The translations under genes and the position numbers were made by a program. Of a stretch of 32,226 bases of DNA, positions 18,904 through 29,598 are shown one piece after another; positions within the stretch are counted from its first letter, which is position 1; each line of letters starts with the position of its first letter. The notes beneath the pieces are model-generated. The model ran no database searches. It worked only from the letters and a program-made list of their open reading frames with translations, and was not told the origin of the DNA. The stretch is from contig PEWQ01000084.1 of the NCBI GenBank assembly GCA_002780065.1, forward strand, positions 1-32,226, written 5' to 3'. Origin of the DNA: Candidatus Hydrogenedentes bacterium CG07_land_8_20_14_0_80_42_17. GTDB lineage: Bacteria > UBA8481.

Positions 18904-18905
18904 AG

Positions 18906-19259
18906 ATGCATGAATGGAGCCTTGCCTCTGATTTTATCGCTAGGATTGAGGAAGAAGCAAAACAAAGAGGCGCGTCAAAAATAACTAATATAAAGATGAA
19001 GATAGGCAGTTTGAGCGGTGTATCAGTCGAAGCATTCAAGTTTGCTTTTTCTGTCGGAATAAAAGAAAGTATTATTTCTGAAGATGCGTTGAAGATTGAA
19101 GAGATCTCTGCAGTATCGAAATGCTCTGACTGCGATAAAGAATTTTCTGATACAATGGGTTTGGATGCGTGTCCTTATTGCGGCTCATATTCGAAGAAAT
19201 TGGTTTCAGGAAACGAAATGTTTGCGGTGAGTTTTGAAATGGAGGAAAAAGATGTGTGA
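18906..19259 (+). CDS. hypA: Hydrogenase/urease nickel incorporation metallochaperone HypA
   Basis: MHEWSLASDFIARIEEEAKQRGASKITNIKMKIGSLSGVSVEAFKFAF; zinc site CSDC...CPYC. Start corrected from track to MHE at 18906. Confidence 0.93.
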   Translation: MHEWSLASDFIARIEEEAKQRGASKITNIKMKIGSLSGVSVEAFKFAFSVGIKESIISEDALKIEEISAVSKCSDCDKEFSDTMGLDACPYCGSYSKKLVSGNEMFAVSFEMEEKDV

Positions 19260-19986
19260 GTCATGCGGTTGCGGCCAACCTGAAGCCGGGAAAAATATGA
19301 GTGTGCATGAACACGAGCATGAACACATTCACAATCATGATAAAAAAGTGGATTTGGGCTTTGATCTGCTGGAAGAAAACAGAAAACTTGCGGCAAAGAA
19401 CAGAGAATTATTCCGGAAGAAAAAAATAGTTACTGTAAATATTTTGGGCTCGCCTGGCGCCGGCAAAACATCGCTTCTTTCGAAAACATTGGACGAATTG
19501 AAAGATAATTTTCGAATCGGAATCATTACCGGCGACCTGACCGGCGATGAAGACATGAAACGTTTGGCAAGAAAAAAAGTTGTTGTGCATCAAATACAGA
19601 CGGGACGGGTTTGTCATTTAGATGCGCACATGATTGCTCATGCGCTGGAGCATTTTTCTCTGGATGAGCTGGACATTCTTTTTATCGAGAATGTCGGCAA
19701 TTTGGTTTGTCCTGCCGCGTTTGATTTAGGAGAAACAAAACGTGTGGTTGTTCTGTCAATAGCAGAAGGCGCGGATAAACCTTCAAAATATCCGGAAATA
19801 TTTTCCGGAGCTGATGCGGTTCTTTTGTCGAAGATCGATTTTGCTCCGTATACGGATTTTGATTTTTCAAGAGCTGAAACTGATATTCATAGGATCAGAT
19901 TCACTGTGGAGCTAATGCGGGTCTCTTCCCGCACAGGTGATGGAATTAAATCGTGGTGCGATTGGCTCGCTCGGTTGACGAAATGA
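19252..19986 (+). CDS. hypB: Hydrogenase nickel incorporation GTPase HypB
   Basis: N-terminal MCESCGCG, His-rich HEHEHEHIHNHDKK, Walker A GSPGAGKTSLL, GDLTGDEDM, FIENVGNLVCPAAFDLGE, LSKIDFAPY. Start at 19252 overlaps the hypA stop by 8 bp. Confidence 0.96.
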   Translation: MCESCGCGQPEAGKNMSVHEHEHEHIHNHDKKVDLGFDLLEENRKLAAKNRELFRKKKIVTVNILGSPGAGKTSLLSKTLDELKDNFRIGIITGDLTGDEDMKRLARKKVVVHQIQTGRVCHLDAHMIAHALEHFSLDELDILFIENVGNLVCPAAFDLGETKRVVVLSIAEGADKPSKYPEIFSGADAVLLSKIDFAPYTDFDFSRAETDIHRIRFTVELMRVSSRTGDGIKSWCDWLARLTK

Positions 19987-21074
19987 GACAATCGAAAAAT
20001 AATTTCATATTGAGTTTAATTTGCAGTTTAATCTTTGTTAGTACTGCCTGCGGTGCTTCCAATAGCCGAGTTCATCTTCAAAGCGAAACACAGGAGAGGT
20101 TGGTTGTTCCTTCTCCTTCCGGCGTAGGTTCACGTAAGACAAGCGCGTTGTGGGATACGTATTATCTTCAGACTGCGCTTGAACTTATCGATGGTGCGGA
20201 AGAAGAAATTGATATTGTGCAGTTCGAATATTCGTATGGCAAAGCGGTTGATAAAATCCAAAAAGCTCTTGTCAGAGCAGTAAAACGCGGTGTACGCGTA
20301 AGAGTATGGCTTGATGACGAGCCTAATTCTTCGCATAAATCAATTCCTTATCTTGAAAGAAATGGAATCGAGGCAGAGCTAGATAACTCGAATTCCAGAG
20401 TGCACACAAAGATGATTCTTGTGGATAGAAAAAAAGTTTTGTTCGGCTCAACGAATTTTTCTCCGCAATCTATTCTCTACAATCATGAAACTGATATGAG
20501 AGTGGACGATTCTCTTGTAGGCAATGCCTGTTATGATTATGCAATGCGCTTGAGAGCGGCGCCGAGTGAGCCTGCCGGATTGCAACCGGTAAGAATTGAA
20601 AATTTTGAATTGCATTTTGATAGAACATTTGAAGAGGCCTTAATGAAATTGGTTGAGTCTGCGAAGAAGAGTATTGATCTTCAAATGTACGGAACCAGCT
20701 TATACTTAGATGATCCGATGAGCCCGCCGACTCGCGCATTCAATCTCTTGAGAGATGCGGTGCGTAGAGGAGTTGAAGTCAGAGTTGTTCTTGAAAGAGC
20801 AGAAGAAAGTAATTTTAGTGAGAAGACCAACAGCCTTAATAAAAAGACAGCAGATTATTTGAAAGCGGCTGGAGTAAAAGTGAAGTTCGACAGATCTGAT
20901 GTAATTTCTCATGCGAAACTTTTGATTGTTGATGATATTGCGACAGTAGGCTCTATGAATTGGGGTTTCGGAGGCTTCAGGCGCTACCATGAGATTAATG
21001 CAATTGTTTCTGAAGAGACTTCTGTCTCGGACTTAAAAAGATATTTCGAGGTTTTGTGGGAAGAAGCGGAATAG
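19983..21074 (+). CDS. Phospholipase D-like (dual HKD) lipoprotein
   Basis: Two HKD motifs: HTKMILVDRKKVLFGSTNFS and HAKLLIVDDIATVGSMNWGFG. Lipobox-like VSTAC after hydrophobic stretch. Start at 19983 overlaps the hypB stop (ATGA). Confidence 0.88.
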   Translation: MRQSKNNFILSLICSLIFVSTACGASNSRVHLQSETQERLVVPSPSGVGSRKTSALWDTYYLQTALELIDGAEEEIDIVQFEYSYGKAVDKIQKALVRAVKRGVRVRVWLDDEPNSSHKSIPYLERNGIEAELDNSNSRVHTKMILVDRKKVLFGSTNFSPQSILYNHETDMRVDDSLVGNACYDYAMRLRAAPSEPAGLQPVRIENFELHFDRTFEEALMKLVESAKKSIDLQMYGTSLYLDDPMSPPTRAFNLLRDAVRRGVEVRVVLERAEESNFSEKTNSLNKKTADYLKAAGVKVKFDRSDVISHAKLLIVDDIATVGSMNWGFGGFRRYHEINAIVSEETSVSDLKRYFEVLWEEAE

Positions 21075-21120
21075 GGCAGAGAAAACAAAAAAAGTTATGT
21101 GAAACGGAGGTTGAAAGCTG

Positions 21121-24100
21121 TTGAATATTCACACCTCGACTTCTTTACATAAACTTTTTGATATTGCTTCTCAAAATATCAAAGATGAATTTAATTCTAT
21201 TAAAGATCCTTTTTATAGCCCGCAAATTGTGTTTCGGAATCCGCAGATTCAAAGATGGTTTAAAATCGAATACGCAAAAAAATTCGGGATTGCGATAAAT
21301 ATTGAATCACAGCAAATTGAATCTTGTATTTCAGCATTATTGGATGCTATGAATGATAAAATAATTTCCAGGGCGGATGTGTTGTTTAAAATTTTTGCAG
21401 AGATGAGCAATCTTACCGATGGAGAATATTTTAATTACATAAATGCGAAAGAAGAAGGCCGGAAGAAACGACTTTGTTCAGTCGTTTCTCAACTTGCGGA
21501 TATTATTTATGATTATCCACTCACTTTTCCTGAGCTTTGGAGTGCTTGGCGAAATGGAAAATATTACTTTGACGACTCAAATAAAAAAGCTAAAAGAATA
21601 GAAAAGGCGCAAAAGAAGTTATTCGACAGCATCTTTTCAGATGGCGTTTTTACTGGGACGGAGGAATTAATTCGAAGAGCTAAAAATAATCAATCATTAA
21701 AAAAACGACTGAATACGACAATACATCTCTTTGCTACAGATGATGAAGGAGTTATTTTTCATCCGGCATTGATTCAAATAAGCTCAATTTTAAATATAAA
21801 TTTATATCTTCCGATTTCTTATGACTCTGGCAAGAATCATAGTGAACTGGAATTTGAGAAAAGAGATTTATTTCTGATTCAGAAAGTTGCAGAGGCATAT
21901 CCTGATTCTAAAGTAATTTTTAACAGTTCGGATATCTGCTCATCTGCGGGCAATAATCATTTTCTTCTCTCCACTTTGGAGAAGGGCAGAGGTGAAAATA
22001 CTGGCGACAGAATCAGATTTGTTGCCGCACCGAGCATAGTGAGAGAAGTTGAGACGCTTGCAAATTATCTCTTCTATCGTTTTTCTAAAGATAAAACTTT
22101 GAAACCTCATGAAGTAGGAATTATATGCACCGATACAATTCGTTATGCTGATGTCTTGAAATCAGTGTTTTCAAGAAGAGGCGCTGAGATTCCTTTTGCT
22201 CAAGTCGGAATCGCACGCGAAAGCGACTACTATTCAGCAGTTATTAAACTGCTCGAGCTTCCCGGCTTAAATTATACGCGGGCAGAAGTTGTTGCTTTAT
22301 TGTCTAACAAATGCTTTTCGGCGCGATTTAATATTTCAGAATCTGAAATCGTAAGTATAAAAAATTTGATATGTGAGCTCGGAATATTTCGTTTTTTAGA
22401 TGCAACGTCACGGAAAAAAGCAAATGCTGAAGAGCTTAAAGAGTTTACATGGCAACAGGGATTAATGAGATTGAGATTGGGGAAAATAATGGAACCGAGA
22501 CCTCTGGAGGAGACTGCACAAAAGATCAGCTACAAAGAACTTGTCCCATTCGAAACTGAAGATGAAACTGTTGTTTTGAAATTGAACTATATTTTATCTC
22601 TGCTTTTCAAGGAACTCGAACAAATTTCCAATTGCCGGCTAACGCCCAAAATGTGGGCGGAAAAGTTGAAGAGACTCGCCTCAATCTTTCTGACTTTACC
22701 TGAAGAAAATATTTTGGAGGAATCAGCTTCAACAAAAATGATTCGCCTGCTTGATGAATGGAATCAAGCGAGTGAAGAACGGATAAAACTTGGTATTGAA
22801 GAAGTGACTTATTTTCTAAGGGATAAATTAAATTATCTTGCGCTTGGAACAAAAAGAATTTTTGTGGACGGAGTAGCTGTAGGAAATATGGAGACGCTTC
22901 ATGGAGTTCCATTCAGAGTTCTTTGCATTTTAGGATTGGACGAAGATTCATTTCCTTCAAATGAAAAAAAATTGGAGCCGGATCTTTCTTCAGAATCTTT
23001 AATAGATAATAAATCTACTTATGAACTCAGGGATTATTCAAGACTTGCTCATAGCATACGTAATGCAGGTGATTATTTGTATTTGAGTTATACATGCCGC
23101 GACCTTCAAAGTGATAGAGAAATATTTCCTTCTGCGGCAGTTGCGGAGATTTTGCACTCTATTTTTCCTTGGGATGGGAAATTCGTTCAAGTTCCAATAT
23201 CTCCATATAGCATACGATATTTAGGAGATGAAGCGGATAAATTTCCGGATATTTTTGGCGTGTTCAGAAAGGAAGATTTTGAAGTAATAAAAGTGTTGAA
23301 TCTTCCACAGGAGCAAACTGTTTTAACAGAGGCAGATGTTAATAAATCAATGTCTCAAGAATCGAAAAAAATTTATATTTCATGGCTGAAGGATTTTTTG
23401 AATAATCCGGTCGAAGGTCTATTGAGGTCAAGACTTGAAATTAATGAGCATTATGAAGAAAAGGAAGATTCCGCACTGCTTGATTTTGAGCCTTTTGAAG
23501 TAGAGAGCAGAATCAAACATGAATTAGTCGAAAATGCTGTCAGGGTCTCACTAAATGAACTGAATAAAATCGATGATGAAAAATTTATCGAGAGATTGCG
23601 GAATAGAACTGAAATTCTTTATTCTAACTTCAGATCTGCTTCAAAGACCCCGGCAGGTTTCTTTGCGCGATTTTCTTTTTTAGATATTATGAATGAAGTC
23701 GAATCAAGAATTGCCGGATTGTTAGAGAATAAAAATGTTTATGAAACACCGGTCGATATGGTCTTCGGGAACGTATCTCGATCTGGCCTAAAAAAAATGT
23801 GTTCGGAAAAAAAATATCAGCTTTCGGCTCTGGAATTTTTAACTTCTGATAATCAAAAAATGTTTTTAGAAGGTACGATTCCATCTTTTTTTCAGTATAA
23901 AGACCATTCGATGACGGTAGCATTTTCATGGCGTAAACAGTCTAATTCTATAATTGAATCCAATATTCTTGATTCTTTACTCGGCTTTATTGCGCTAAAG
24001 GCTTCGGGAAATAAAACTTTAGCTGATCAGTTGGATATCAATCTTCTTTGCCCTGATAAAATGAAAAAATATTCATTTTGCATTACAAATGAATCAGCCG

Positions 24101-24393
24101 GCGGATACATGGATAATTTAATTCGAAGTTATGAGACGGCAAGTTGGAATGATTTTCTACCATGGGATGCGTTGCTTGACAAAACTTTTTACAAAAAGGT
24201 TTTTAAATCTGACCTTGTTTATTCTCAGGAATCATACAGAGAATTATTGATAGAATTAATATATGAAAAATATGAAAAAAGCGCTAGAACTCCGATGCTT
24301 TTGATTTTGAACCTGAATGTGCCTTCTGATGCGCTTTCAAGATTTATGCTTCTTGTGAAGCCTTTGCTTGAATGGAGCGGCATTGATGTCTGA
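21121..24393 (+). CDS. recC: Exodeoxyribonuclease V subunit gamma (RecC)
   Basis: FRNPQIQRWFKIEYAKKFGIAINIE at N-terminus; VGNMETLHGVPFRVLCILGLDEDSFPSNEK and LSYTCRDLQSDREIFPSAAVAEIL are RecC-typical. TTG start with GGAGG SD; immediately followed by recB and recD. Confidence 0.9.
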   Translation: MNIHTSTSLHKLFDIASQNIKDEFNSIKDPFYSPQIVFRNPQIQRWFKIEYAKKFGIAINIESQQIESCISALLDAMNDKIISRADVLFKIFAEMSNLTDGEYFNYINAKEEGRKKRLCSVVSQLADIIYDYPLTFPELWSAWRNGKYYFDDSNKKAKRIEKAQKKLFDSIFSDGVFTGTEELIRRAKNNQSLKKRLNTTIHLFATDDEGVIFHPALIQISSILNINLYLPISYDSGKNHSELEFEKRDLFLIQKVAEAYPDSKVIFNSSDICSSAGNNHFLLSTLEKGRGENTGDRIRFVAAPSIVREVETLANYLFYRFSKDKTLKPHEVGIICTDTIRYADVLKSVFSRRGAEIPFAQVGIARESDYYSAVIKLLELPGLNYTRAEVVALLSNKCFSARFNISESEIVSIKNLICELGIFRFLDATSRKKANAEELKEFTWQQGLMRLRLGKIMEPRPLEETAQKISYKELVPFETEDETVVLKLNYILSLLFKELEQISNCRLTPKMWAEKLKRLASIFLTLPEENILEESASTKMIRLLDEWNQASEERIKLGIEEVTYFLRDKLNYLALGTKRIFVDGVAVGNMETLHGVPFRVLCILGLDEDSFPSNEKKLEPDLSSESLIDNKSTYELRDYSRLAHSIRNAGDYLYLSYTCRDLQSDREIFPSAAVAEILHSIFPWDGKFVQVPISPYSIRYLGDEADKFPDIFGVFRKEDFEVIKVLNLPQEQTVLTEADVNKSMSQESKKIYISWLKDFLNNPVEGLLRSRLEINEHYEEKEDSALLDFEPFEVESRIKHELVENAVRVSLNELNKIDDEKFIERLRNRTEILYSNFRSASKTPAGFFARFSFLDIMNEVESRIAGLLENKNVYETPVDMVFGNVSRSGLKKMCSEKKYQLSALEFLTSDNQKMFLEGTIPSFFQYKDHSMTVAFSWRKQSNSIIESNILDSLLGFIALKASGNKTLADQLDINLLCPDKMKKYSFCITNESAGGYMDNLIRSYETASWNDFLPWDALLDKTFYKKVFKSDLVYSQESYRELLIELIYEKYEKSARTPMLLILNLNVPSDALSRFMLLVKPLLEWSGIDV

Positions 24394-27300
24394 AACATTA
24401 ATTTCCATTCAGTCACCAATGGAAATCGACCTCGATTCTAATGGCATAATTGTAGCGTCAGCCGGCACGGGAAAAACATATACTCTGGAAAATCTTTTTC
24501 TCAGAATACTTGTCGAAAAACGACTTCCAATAGAAAAGATTCTAGCTGTGACATTTACAGAAAAATCTGCCGCAGAGATGCGCGATAGAATAAGAAGAAG
24601 GCTTTCTGAAAGGATTCGTGAAATGAGCGCAACCGGAAATAATTCCGGTGAACTGCGGCACTTTTTAGATGAAACTATTAATAATTTTCGTTCAGCAAAC
24701 ATATCTACCATTCATGGATTCTGCAATAAAATCCTGAATGAATTTCCATTTGAAACAGGAGCTGCTCCTGATAGAACCCTGATCGACGATAAACAAGTGC
24801 TCAGCGATGCTTTTGAAGAACTCAAATCTCATTTTTGGCGGGAAATAAATTTGTTTGGCTGCAGTTCTGAAGAGATACTCGAGCTTTATGGATTCGGACA
24901 AAAGTTTGATGAACGAATACTCGAGCTATCGCAAAAATATATTCCGTCATGGATAACTTTATTGCCTTCGCTTTTAAAACCTGATGAGTATTTAAAAGAA
25001 ATCCAAAAGATAATAAAAAAACTTTTTGAATGGAGAGATACTAAAGAATTTAGTAATTTTGTTCAGAGATTTTCACTATTAAATTTCAATGCCTCATCAA
25101 GAAAAAGCATTGTCGAAAAAATTCTTTCTCCTCTGTGTAGTGAATTGCAGGAATCAAAAAGCTGGATTGAATTTGCAATATCATTTATTCGACTTTCAAA
25201 ATCTATTTCGTATGGACGTTTTGAAGATAACTCTTATTTGTGCATCATTCCTGACAAATGGAATAAATCAGGTTCTAATCTTGATTCAGTTGCGCCTGAA
25301 GTTCCCGAGCTCTCTTCAAAGCTGGAAGGTTTGCATAAGGCAATAACAAATTTTCAAATGTCATCTTATATGGAATTGATAAAGAGAACGCGCGAAACAG
25401 CTGACGCTATAAAAATCTCTCGAGGCTGGATGACTTATCAAGACATGATTTTAGAAGTGGAATCCGCGATATCACGCTCTTCCGATTTAAAAAATCTATT
25501 GAAAGAGCGATTTAATTATGTGCTTATCGATGAGGCTCAAGATACAGATGGAATTCAATGGAGTATATTTAGAAGCATTTTTCTTGAAGACAAGGAGCAC
25601 AAAATTTTTCTAATTGGGGATCCCAAACAATCGATTTATAGATTCAGAGGAGCTGATATCGAGAGTTATTTTGAAGCGGCGAAAGAAATTTCTGAAAATG
25701 GAGGTAAGACCTATTCGCTCTCGATAACCTATAGACATCCTACTCAGCTTATTGAATGTTTTAACAACTTATTTTCTGATGGTTGGTTTGAAGAAAAAGT
25801 TTATATTCCAGTCAAGTCTGCTGATGAGGAGAAGCGGCCTTATGCTTTTTTGGATAAAAAAAGTTCTGATCCTTCTTTTAATGCGGTCGAAATAAATTCT
25901 TCAGGAAGAGCTGCAAAAGCTCAGTTCGGCGAATTTATTGCGAAGAAGATTTTGGAAATCACGAAGGACCCTCCCATTATTGCCGAGTTTTGTGATTATA
26001 AGGAGAGGATAAAGAGAAGATTGAGACTTAGTGATATTGCGGTTCTAATCTCAACATGGAATGAGGCAAATGAGCTTGAAGAAACTTTTAAAGCTCATGA
26101 TATTCCATGCATGCTGTACAAAAAAACGGGAATCTTTCATTCAAGAGAATCTCAAGAGATCCTGTATCTTCTCGCCGCACTTAGTAATCAAGGAAATGAT
26201 TCTCATTGCAAAAAAGCATTTCTCACTTCGTTTTTCTCTTTAACGGGTGTCGGTATTGCCGAAGAAAATGTATTTAATTCGGCAAAAGAAAAGTTGAATA
26301 AATGGCGAAGTCTTCTTGACGTTATGCCGATTGGAGCGGCTTTTCAGGAGATTATTGACGATTCTGGATTGATCAGCCGAGTGGCTGTGTATCAGGACAG
26401 AGAGCGAAGAATTTCGAATTATAGACAGGTTATTGAATACCTTGAATCGAAGTTATCAGGTCGTAGGTCGGTATGGAAGGACATTTATGATGAGCTGCTT
26501 AATGAATTCAGCAGAAATGAAATCGAAAAAGATGAAGAAGACCTTTACAGAATAGAGAGTGATATTCCAAAAGTAATGATTATGACAATTCATGTCAGCA
26601 AAGGATTGGAATTCCCAATCGTTTTTATTGCAGGAGGCATCACATCAAAACATCAGTTACAGACTCTTCCTTTTCACGCTGGTGAAAAAGGCGTCAGCAA
26701 ACTTGCGATGGATTTGTCTTCTTCCAGCGATGGAATATTAAAGATTGAGGATGATTATGAGAAGAGAAGACTTTATTATGTTGCATTCACACGGGCAATA
26801 TTCAGAGTTTATGTGCCGAAGATAATATGTGAGAAGCAACATTCTCCGGGCCCTATGGTAAATTTTGTTAAGAATAATCTTCAAAAAATAGTATTGCCGA
26901 ATGAATCGTGTTATACAAAAAGCATGATATTAGATGATTGCGAAATACCGGAAGAAAAAGCAACTGCAATTGATTTCAGCCGGATTCAGTTAACAAAGCC
27001 GGAATTGTCGGAAAGAATTCGCCGTATGAATTCTTTTTCTTCGATGATAAGAAATGAAATATATTTTGAAGAGACATCAATATCTGAATTTGAAAAAGAT
27101 GAATATGAAGAGAATATAATTGTTGAACCTAATTCTGAAAAAGATTTACGGCCAGGTCGTAAGACAGGTTTGATGCTTCACAAAATTATGGAAGAACTCG
27201 AATACGAAAGATTCATGGCTTTTAAAGATTATCGAGACGCTATTGCTGATAAAAAAGTTAGAGAATGTATCATCAGAAATCAGGATATTTATTTTCAGTC

Positions 27301-27757
27301 GAACGAAGAGAGAGAAGCTGATACTGAAAAGATAGCTGGTATAATTTGGTCATGTTTGCGGGTGAAATTTTTGGAAGAAGGAAAGTGCCTTGCCGAGATT
27401 CCGAAGCGTGACAGAATTTCAGAGGTAGATTTTCTGGAAGCATCGAGCTCGGAAAGTATGATGACAGGAAAGATTGATCTCGTCTTCAGGCTTGATGGCA
27501 AGTATTACCTTCTTGATTGGAAATCTAATTTGATAGCTGATTATTCTTATGATTCGTTGCAGGCGGAGATAATACGAAATAGATATGATATTCAGCGGGA
27601 CGTTTATTTATCCGCGGCAAAAAAATGGTTTTCAGCAAGAATTAAAAATTTTAAATATGAGAAAGAATTTGGCGGCATGTATTATGTTTTTATGCGCGGA
27701 CTGAAGCCTGATGATCTGAGATCAGGTGTTCTGTATTTCAAAACAGATAGTGAATAA
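24386..27757 (+). CDS. recB: Exodeoxyribonuclease V subunit beta (RecB)
   Basis: Walker A ASAGTGKTYTLENLFLRILVE, VTFTEKSAAEMRDRIRRRL, LIDEAQDTDGIQWSIFRSIF, GDPKQSIYRFRGADI, TIHVSKGLEFPIVFIAGG, YVAFTRA; nuclease motifs GLMLHKIMEE, GKIDLVFRL, YYLLDWKSN. Start overlaps the recC stop by 8 bp. Confidence 0.95.
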   Translation: MSETLISIQSPMEIDLDSNGIIVASAGTGKTYTLENLFLRILVEKRLPIEKILAVTFTEKSAAEMRDRIRRRLSERIREMSATGNNSGELRHFLDETINNFRSANISTIHGFCNKILNEFPFETGAAPDRTLIDDKQVLSDAFEELKSHFWREINLFGCSSEEILELYGFGQKFDERILELSQKYIPSWITLLPSLLKPDEYLKEIQKIIKKLFEWRDTKEFSNFVQRFSLLNFNASSRKSIVEKILSPLCSELQESKSWIEFAISFIRLSKSISYGRFEDNSYLCIIPDKWNKSGSNLDSVAPEVPELSSKLEGLHKAITNFQMSSYMELIKRTRETADAIKISRGWMTYQDMILEVESAISRSSDLKNLLKERFNYVLIDEAQDTDGIQWSIFRSIFLEDKEHKIFLIGDPKQSIYRFRGADIESYFEAAKEISENGGKTYSLSITYRHPTQLIECFNNLFSDGWFEEKVYIPVKSADEEKRPYAFLDKKSSDPSFNAVEINSSGRAAKAQFGEFIAKKILEITKDPPIIAEFCDYKERIKRRLRLSDIAVLISTWNEANELEETFKAHDIPCMLYKKTGIFHSRESQEILYLLAALSNQGNDSHCKKAFLTSFFSLTGVGIAEENVFNSAKEKLNKWRSLLDVMPIGAAFQEIIDDSGLISRVAVYQDRERRISNYRQVIEYLESKLSGRRSVWKDIYDELLNEFSRNEIEKDEEDLYRIESDIPKVMIMTIHVSKGLEFPIVFIAGGITSKHQLQTLPFHAGEKGVSKLAMDLSSSSDGILKIEDDYEKRRLYYVAFTRAIFRVYVPKIICEKQHSPGPMVNFVKNNLQKIVLPNESCYTKSMILDDCEIPEEKATAIDFSRIQLTKPELSERIRRMNSFSSMIRNEIYFEETSISEFEKDEYEENIIVEPNSEKDLRPGRKTGLMLHKIMEELEYERFMAFKDYRDAIADKKVRECIIRNQDIYFQSNEEREADTEKIAGIIWSCLRVKFLEEGKCLAEIPKRDRISEVDFLEASSSESMMTGKIDLVFRLDGKYYLLDWKSNLIADYSYDSLQAEIIRNRYDIQRDVYLSAAKKWFSARIKNFKYEKEFGGMYYVFMRGLKPDDLRSGVLYFKTDSE

Positions 27758-27760
27758 AGA

Positions 27761-29560
27761 ATGAAATCCGAAATTGAATTATTATTTGAAGAAAAAACTA
27801 TTGAAGATCTTTCTCTGTTAACAGGGCAGTGCGATGATTCAATGAAAATTATTCTCCGAATTTTGTTCGACTCTGTCAGAGACGGAAATCTTGCTCTTCC
27901 TTTGCAGAAAGAATTACTGCTCTCAAAATTCAATGAAGTTATTAAAGAATCCTCAAGATCAACGGCGCTTATCGATAATTTTTTTGAAGGACTGAAAAGA
28001 GACAGGTACAGCGAGTTGATTTCAAATAATGCAGAAGAGATGAAACCTCTGGTGCTGACTCATCGGGATGACGGACGAGAATTCATTGCGTTTCAGCGTT
28101 ATGCGGCAGTGGATAGCAGATTGAGTGAAGGCTTCAGAACTATGCTTGAGGAGAAGTTTGGCGAGCCTACTCTGCCTGATAATAAGTTAATTGATTCAGA
28201 GAAACTTAAATTGTTTTTCAGTTCGACTAAGAATAGCAATCTCGAACAGGAATCTGCTCTGGTTGCTCCGTTGTTCAATAGATTAACTCTGATATCCGGC
28301 GGACCTGGAACGGGCAAGACATACATCATTTCTAAATTGATAAATTTATTGCATAAGCTTGGAGTTGCGGAAGAACGAATCATAGTCGGAGCTCCGACCG
28401 GCCGCGCCGCATATAGAATCACGGAGTGCATTCGAAATTCTCAGTCTGTTATTTCAGATGACAGAGCAAAGATAGATATCGAGGCTCAAACCATTCATAG
28501 AATTTTAAATTATTCGCCATCGTCGAATTCATTTGGAAGAAACGAAAAAGTTCGGCTCGATGCTGATTTCGTCATAATCGATGAAGCAGGCATGATTGAT
28601 GCTTTTCTGATGGATGCTCTTCTGAAAGCTTTGCCGGATTCCTCGAGACTGATATTAATTGGAGACAAAGATCAGCTTTCGCCTGTCGGGTGCGGTTCGA
28701 GCTTCTCTTGGCTGTGCGATACGGAAAAAAATATTGTCATATTGAAGAAGAATTACCGCATGGGAAGTGCAGTCGCCCCTGCGGCAGAAGCTGTACGTGA
28801 CGGAAAGAAAGCGGACGATTTGCTTTCACTATTTACCAAAACAAAAAGCATCAAGAATGAGGATGAGGTTTCGAAGATGCTCTGGATTGACTCTTCCGAG
28901 CTCAACGAAAAAGAAATTGCTGAAATATTGAAAGAGTGGATGGAATTGTATTTCGGGAATGGACAATCGAGCTACATAGATGAGGTTGATAAACTCCGGT
29001 GTGATGGAATTGATTCATCGAATGAAAAGATTAAAGATTTAATTGAGAGATCGGTGAGGTCTCAGGTGTTGTCAATTTACAATGAAGGAATACATGGAAG
29101 AAGAAATTTGAATGATTACATGATGCAGATGTATCTGGATTCGTGGCGGGATAAGGGACAAAGAAATTTATTGCCGCCGGGAACTCCCATCATCATACTC
29201 GAGAACGACTACAGAAATGAACTCTTCAACGGTGACCGAGGAATTATTTTGAACGGTGAAAAAGATGAGAAACTGGCGGCGTTTATTCGCAGTGACACTG
29301 TAGAATTTTTTCGGCTGAAGTCTCTAAGAAATTATGAAACAGGATTTGCAATAACTGTACATAAAAGTCAGGGTTCGGAATTCGAGAATGTTTCATTATT
29401 CATACAAGAACCTTTTGAAACAGGAGCAAACCTTTTAACACGGAAGATTTTATACACGGGAATAACTCGTGCGAAAACAAATTTATTCTTGATCGGGAAT
29501 AAGAAAAATATCGAAAAGTGTATAGCTGGTATAACTCATCGAATTTCCTGCTATTTCTGA
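27761..29560 (+). CDS. recD: Exodeoxyribonuclease V subunit alpha (RecD)
   Basis: LISGGPGTGKTYIISKLINLL, GAPTGRAAYRITE, TIHRILNY, VIIDEAGMID, LIGDKDQLSPVGCGSSF, FAITVHKSQGSEFENVSLFI, LYTGITRAKTNLFLIGN. Confidence 0.96.
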   Translation: MKSEIELLFEEKTIEDLSLLTGQCDDSMKIILRILFDSVRDGNLALPLQKELLLSKFNEVIKESSRSTALIDNFFEGLKRDRYSELISNNAEEMKPLVLTHRDDGREFIAFQRYAAVDSRLSEGFRTMLEEKFGEPTLPDNKLIDSEKLKLFFSSTKNSNLEQESALVAPLFNRLTLISGGPGTGKTYIISKLINLLHKLGVAEERIIVGAPTGRAAYRITECIRNSQSVISDDRAKIDIEAQTIHRILNYSPSSNSFGRNEKVRLDADFVIIDEAGMIDAFLMDALLKALPDSSRLILIGDKDQLSPVGCGSSFSWLCDTEKNIVILKKNYRMGSAVAPAAEAVRDGKKADDLLSLFTKTKSIKNEDEVSKMLWIDSSELNEKEIAEILKEWMELYFGNGQSSYIDEVDKLRCDGIDSSNEKIKDLIERSVRSQVLSIYNEGIHGRRNLNDYMMQMYLDSWRDKGQRNLLPPGTPIIILENDYRNELFNGDRGIILNGEKDEKLAAFIRSDTVEFFRLKSLRNYETGFAITVHKSQGSEFENVSLFIQEPFETGANLLTRKILYTGITRAKTNLFLIGNKKNIEKCIAGITHRISCYF

Positions 29561-29598
29561 ATATTAGATATTAATAACTGATTTAACATGAATTACGA

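Noticed and set aside
24409-24711. Antisense ORFs inside recB, recC and other large genes (for example 24409-24711, 22607-22912, 7713-8048)
   Set aside because: Shadow ORFs opposite strong coding frames, with no recognisable domains or start signals.
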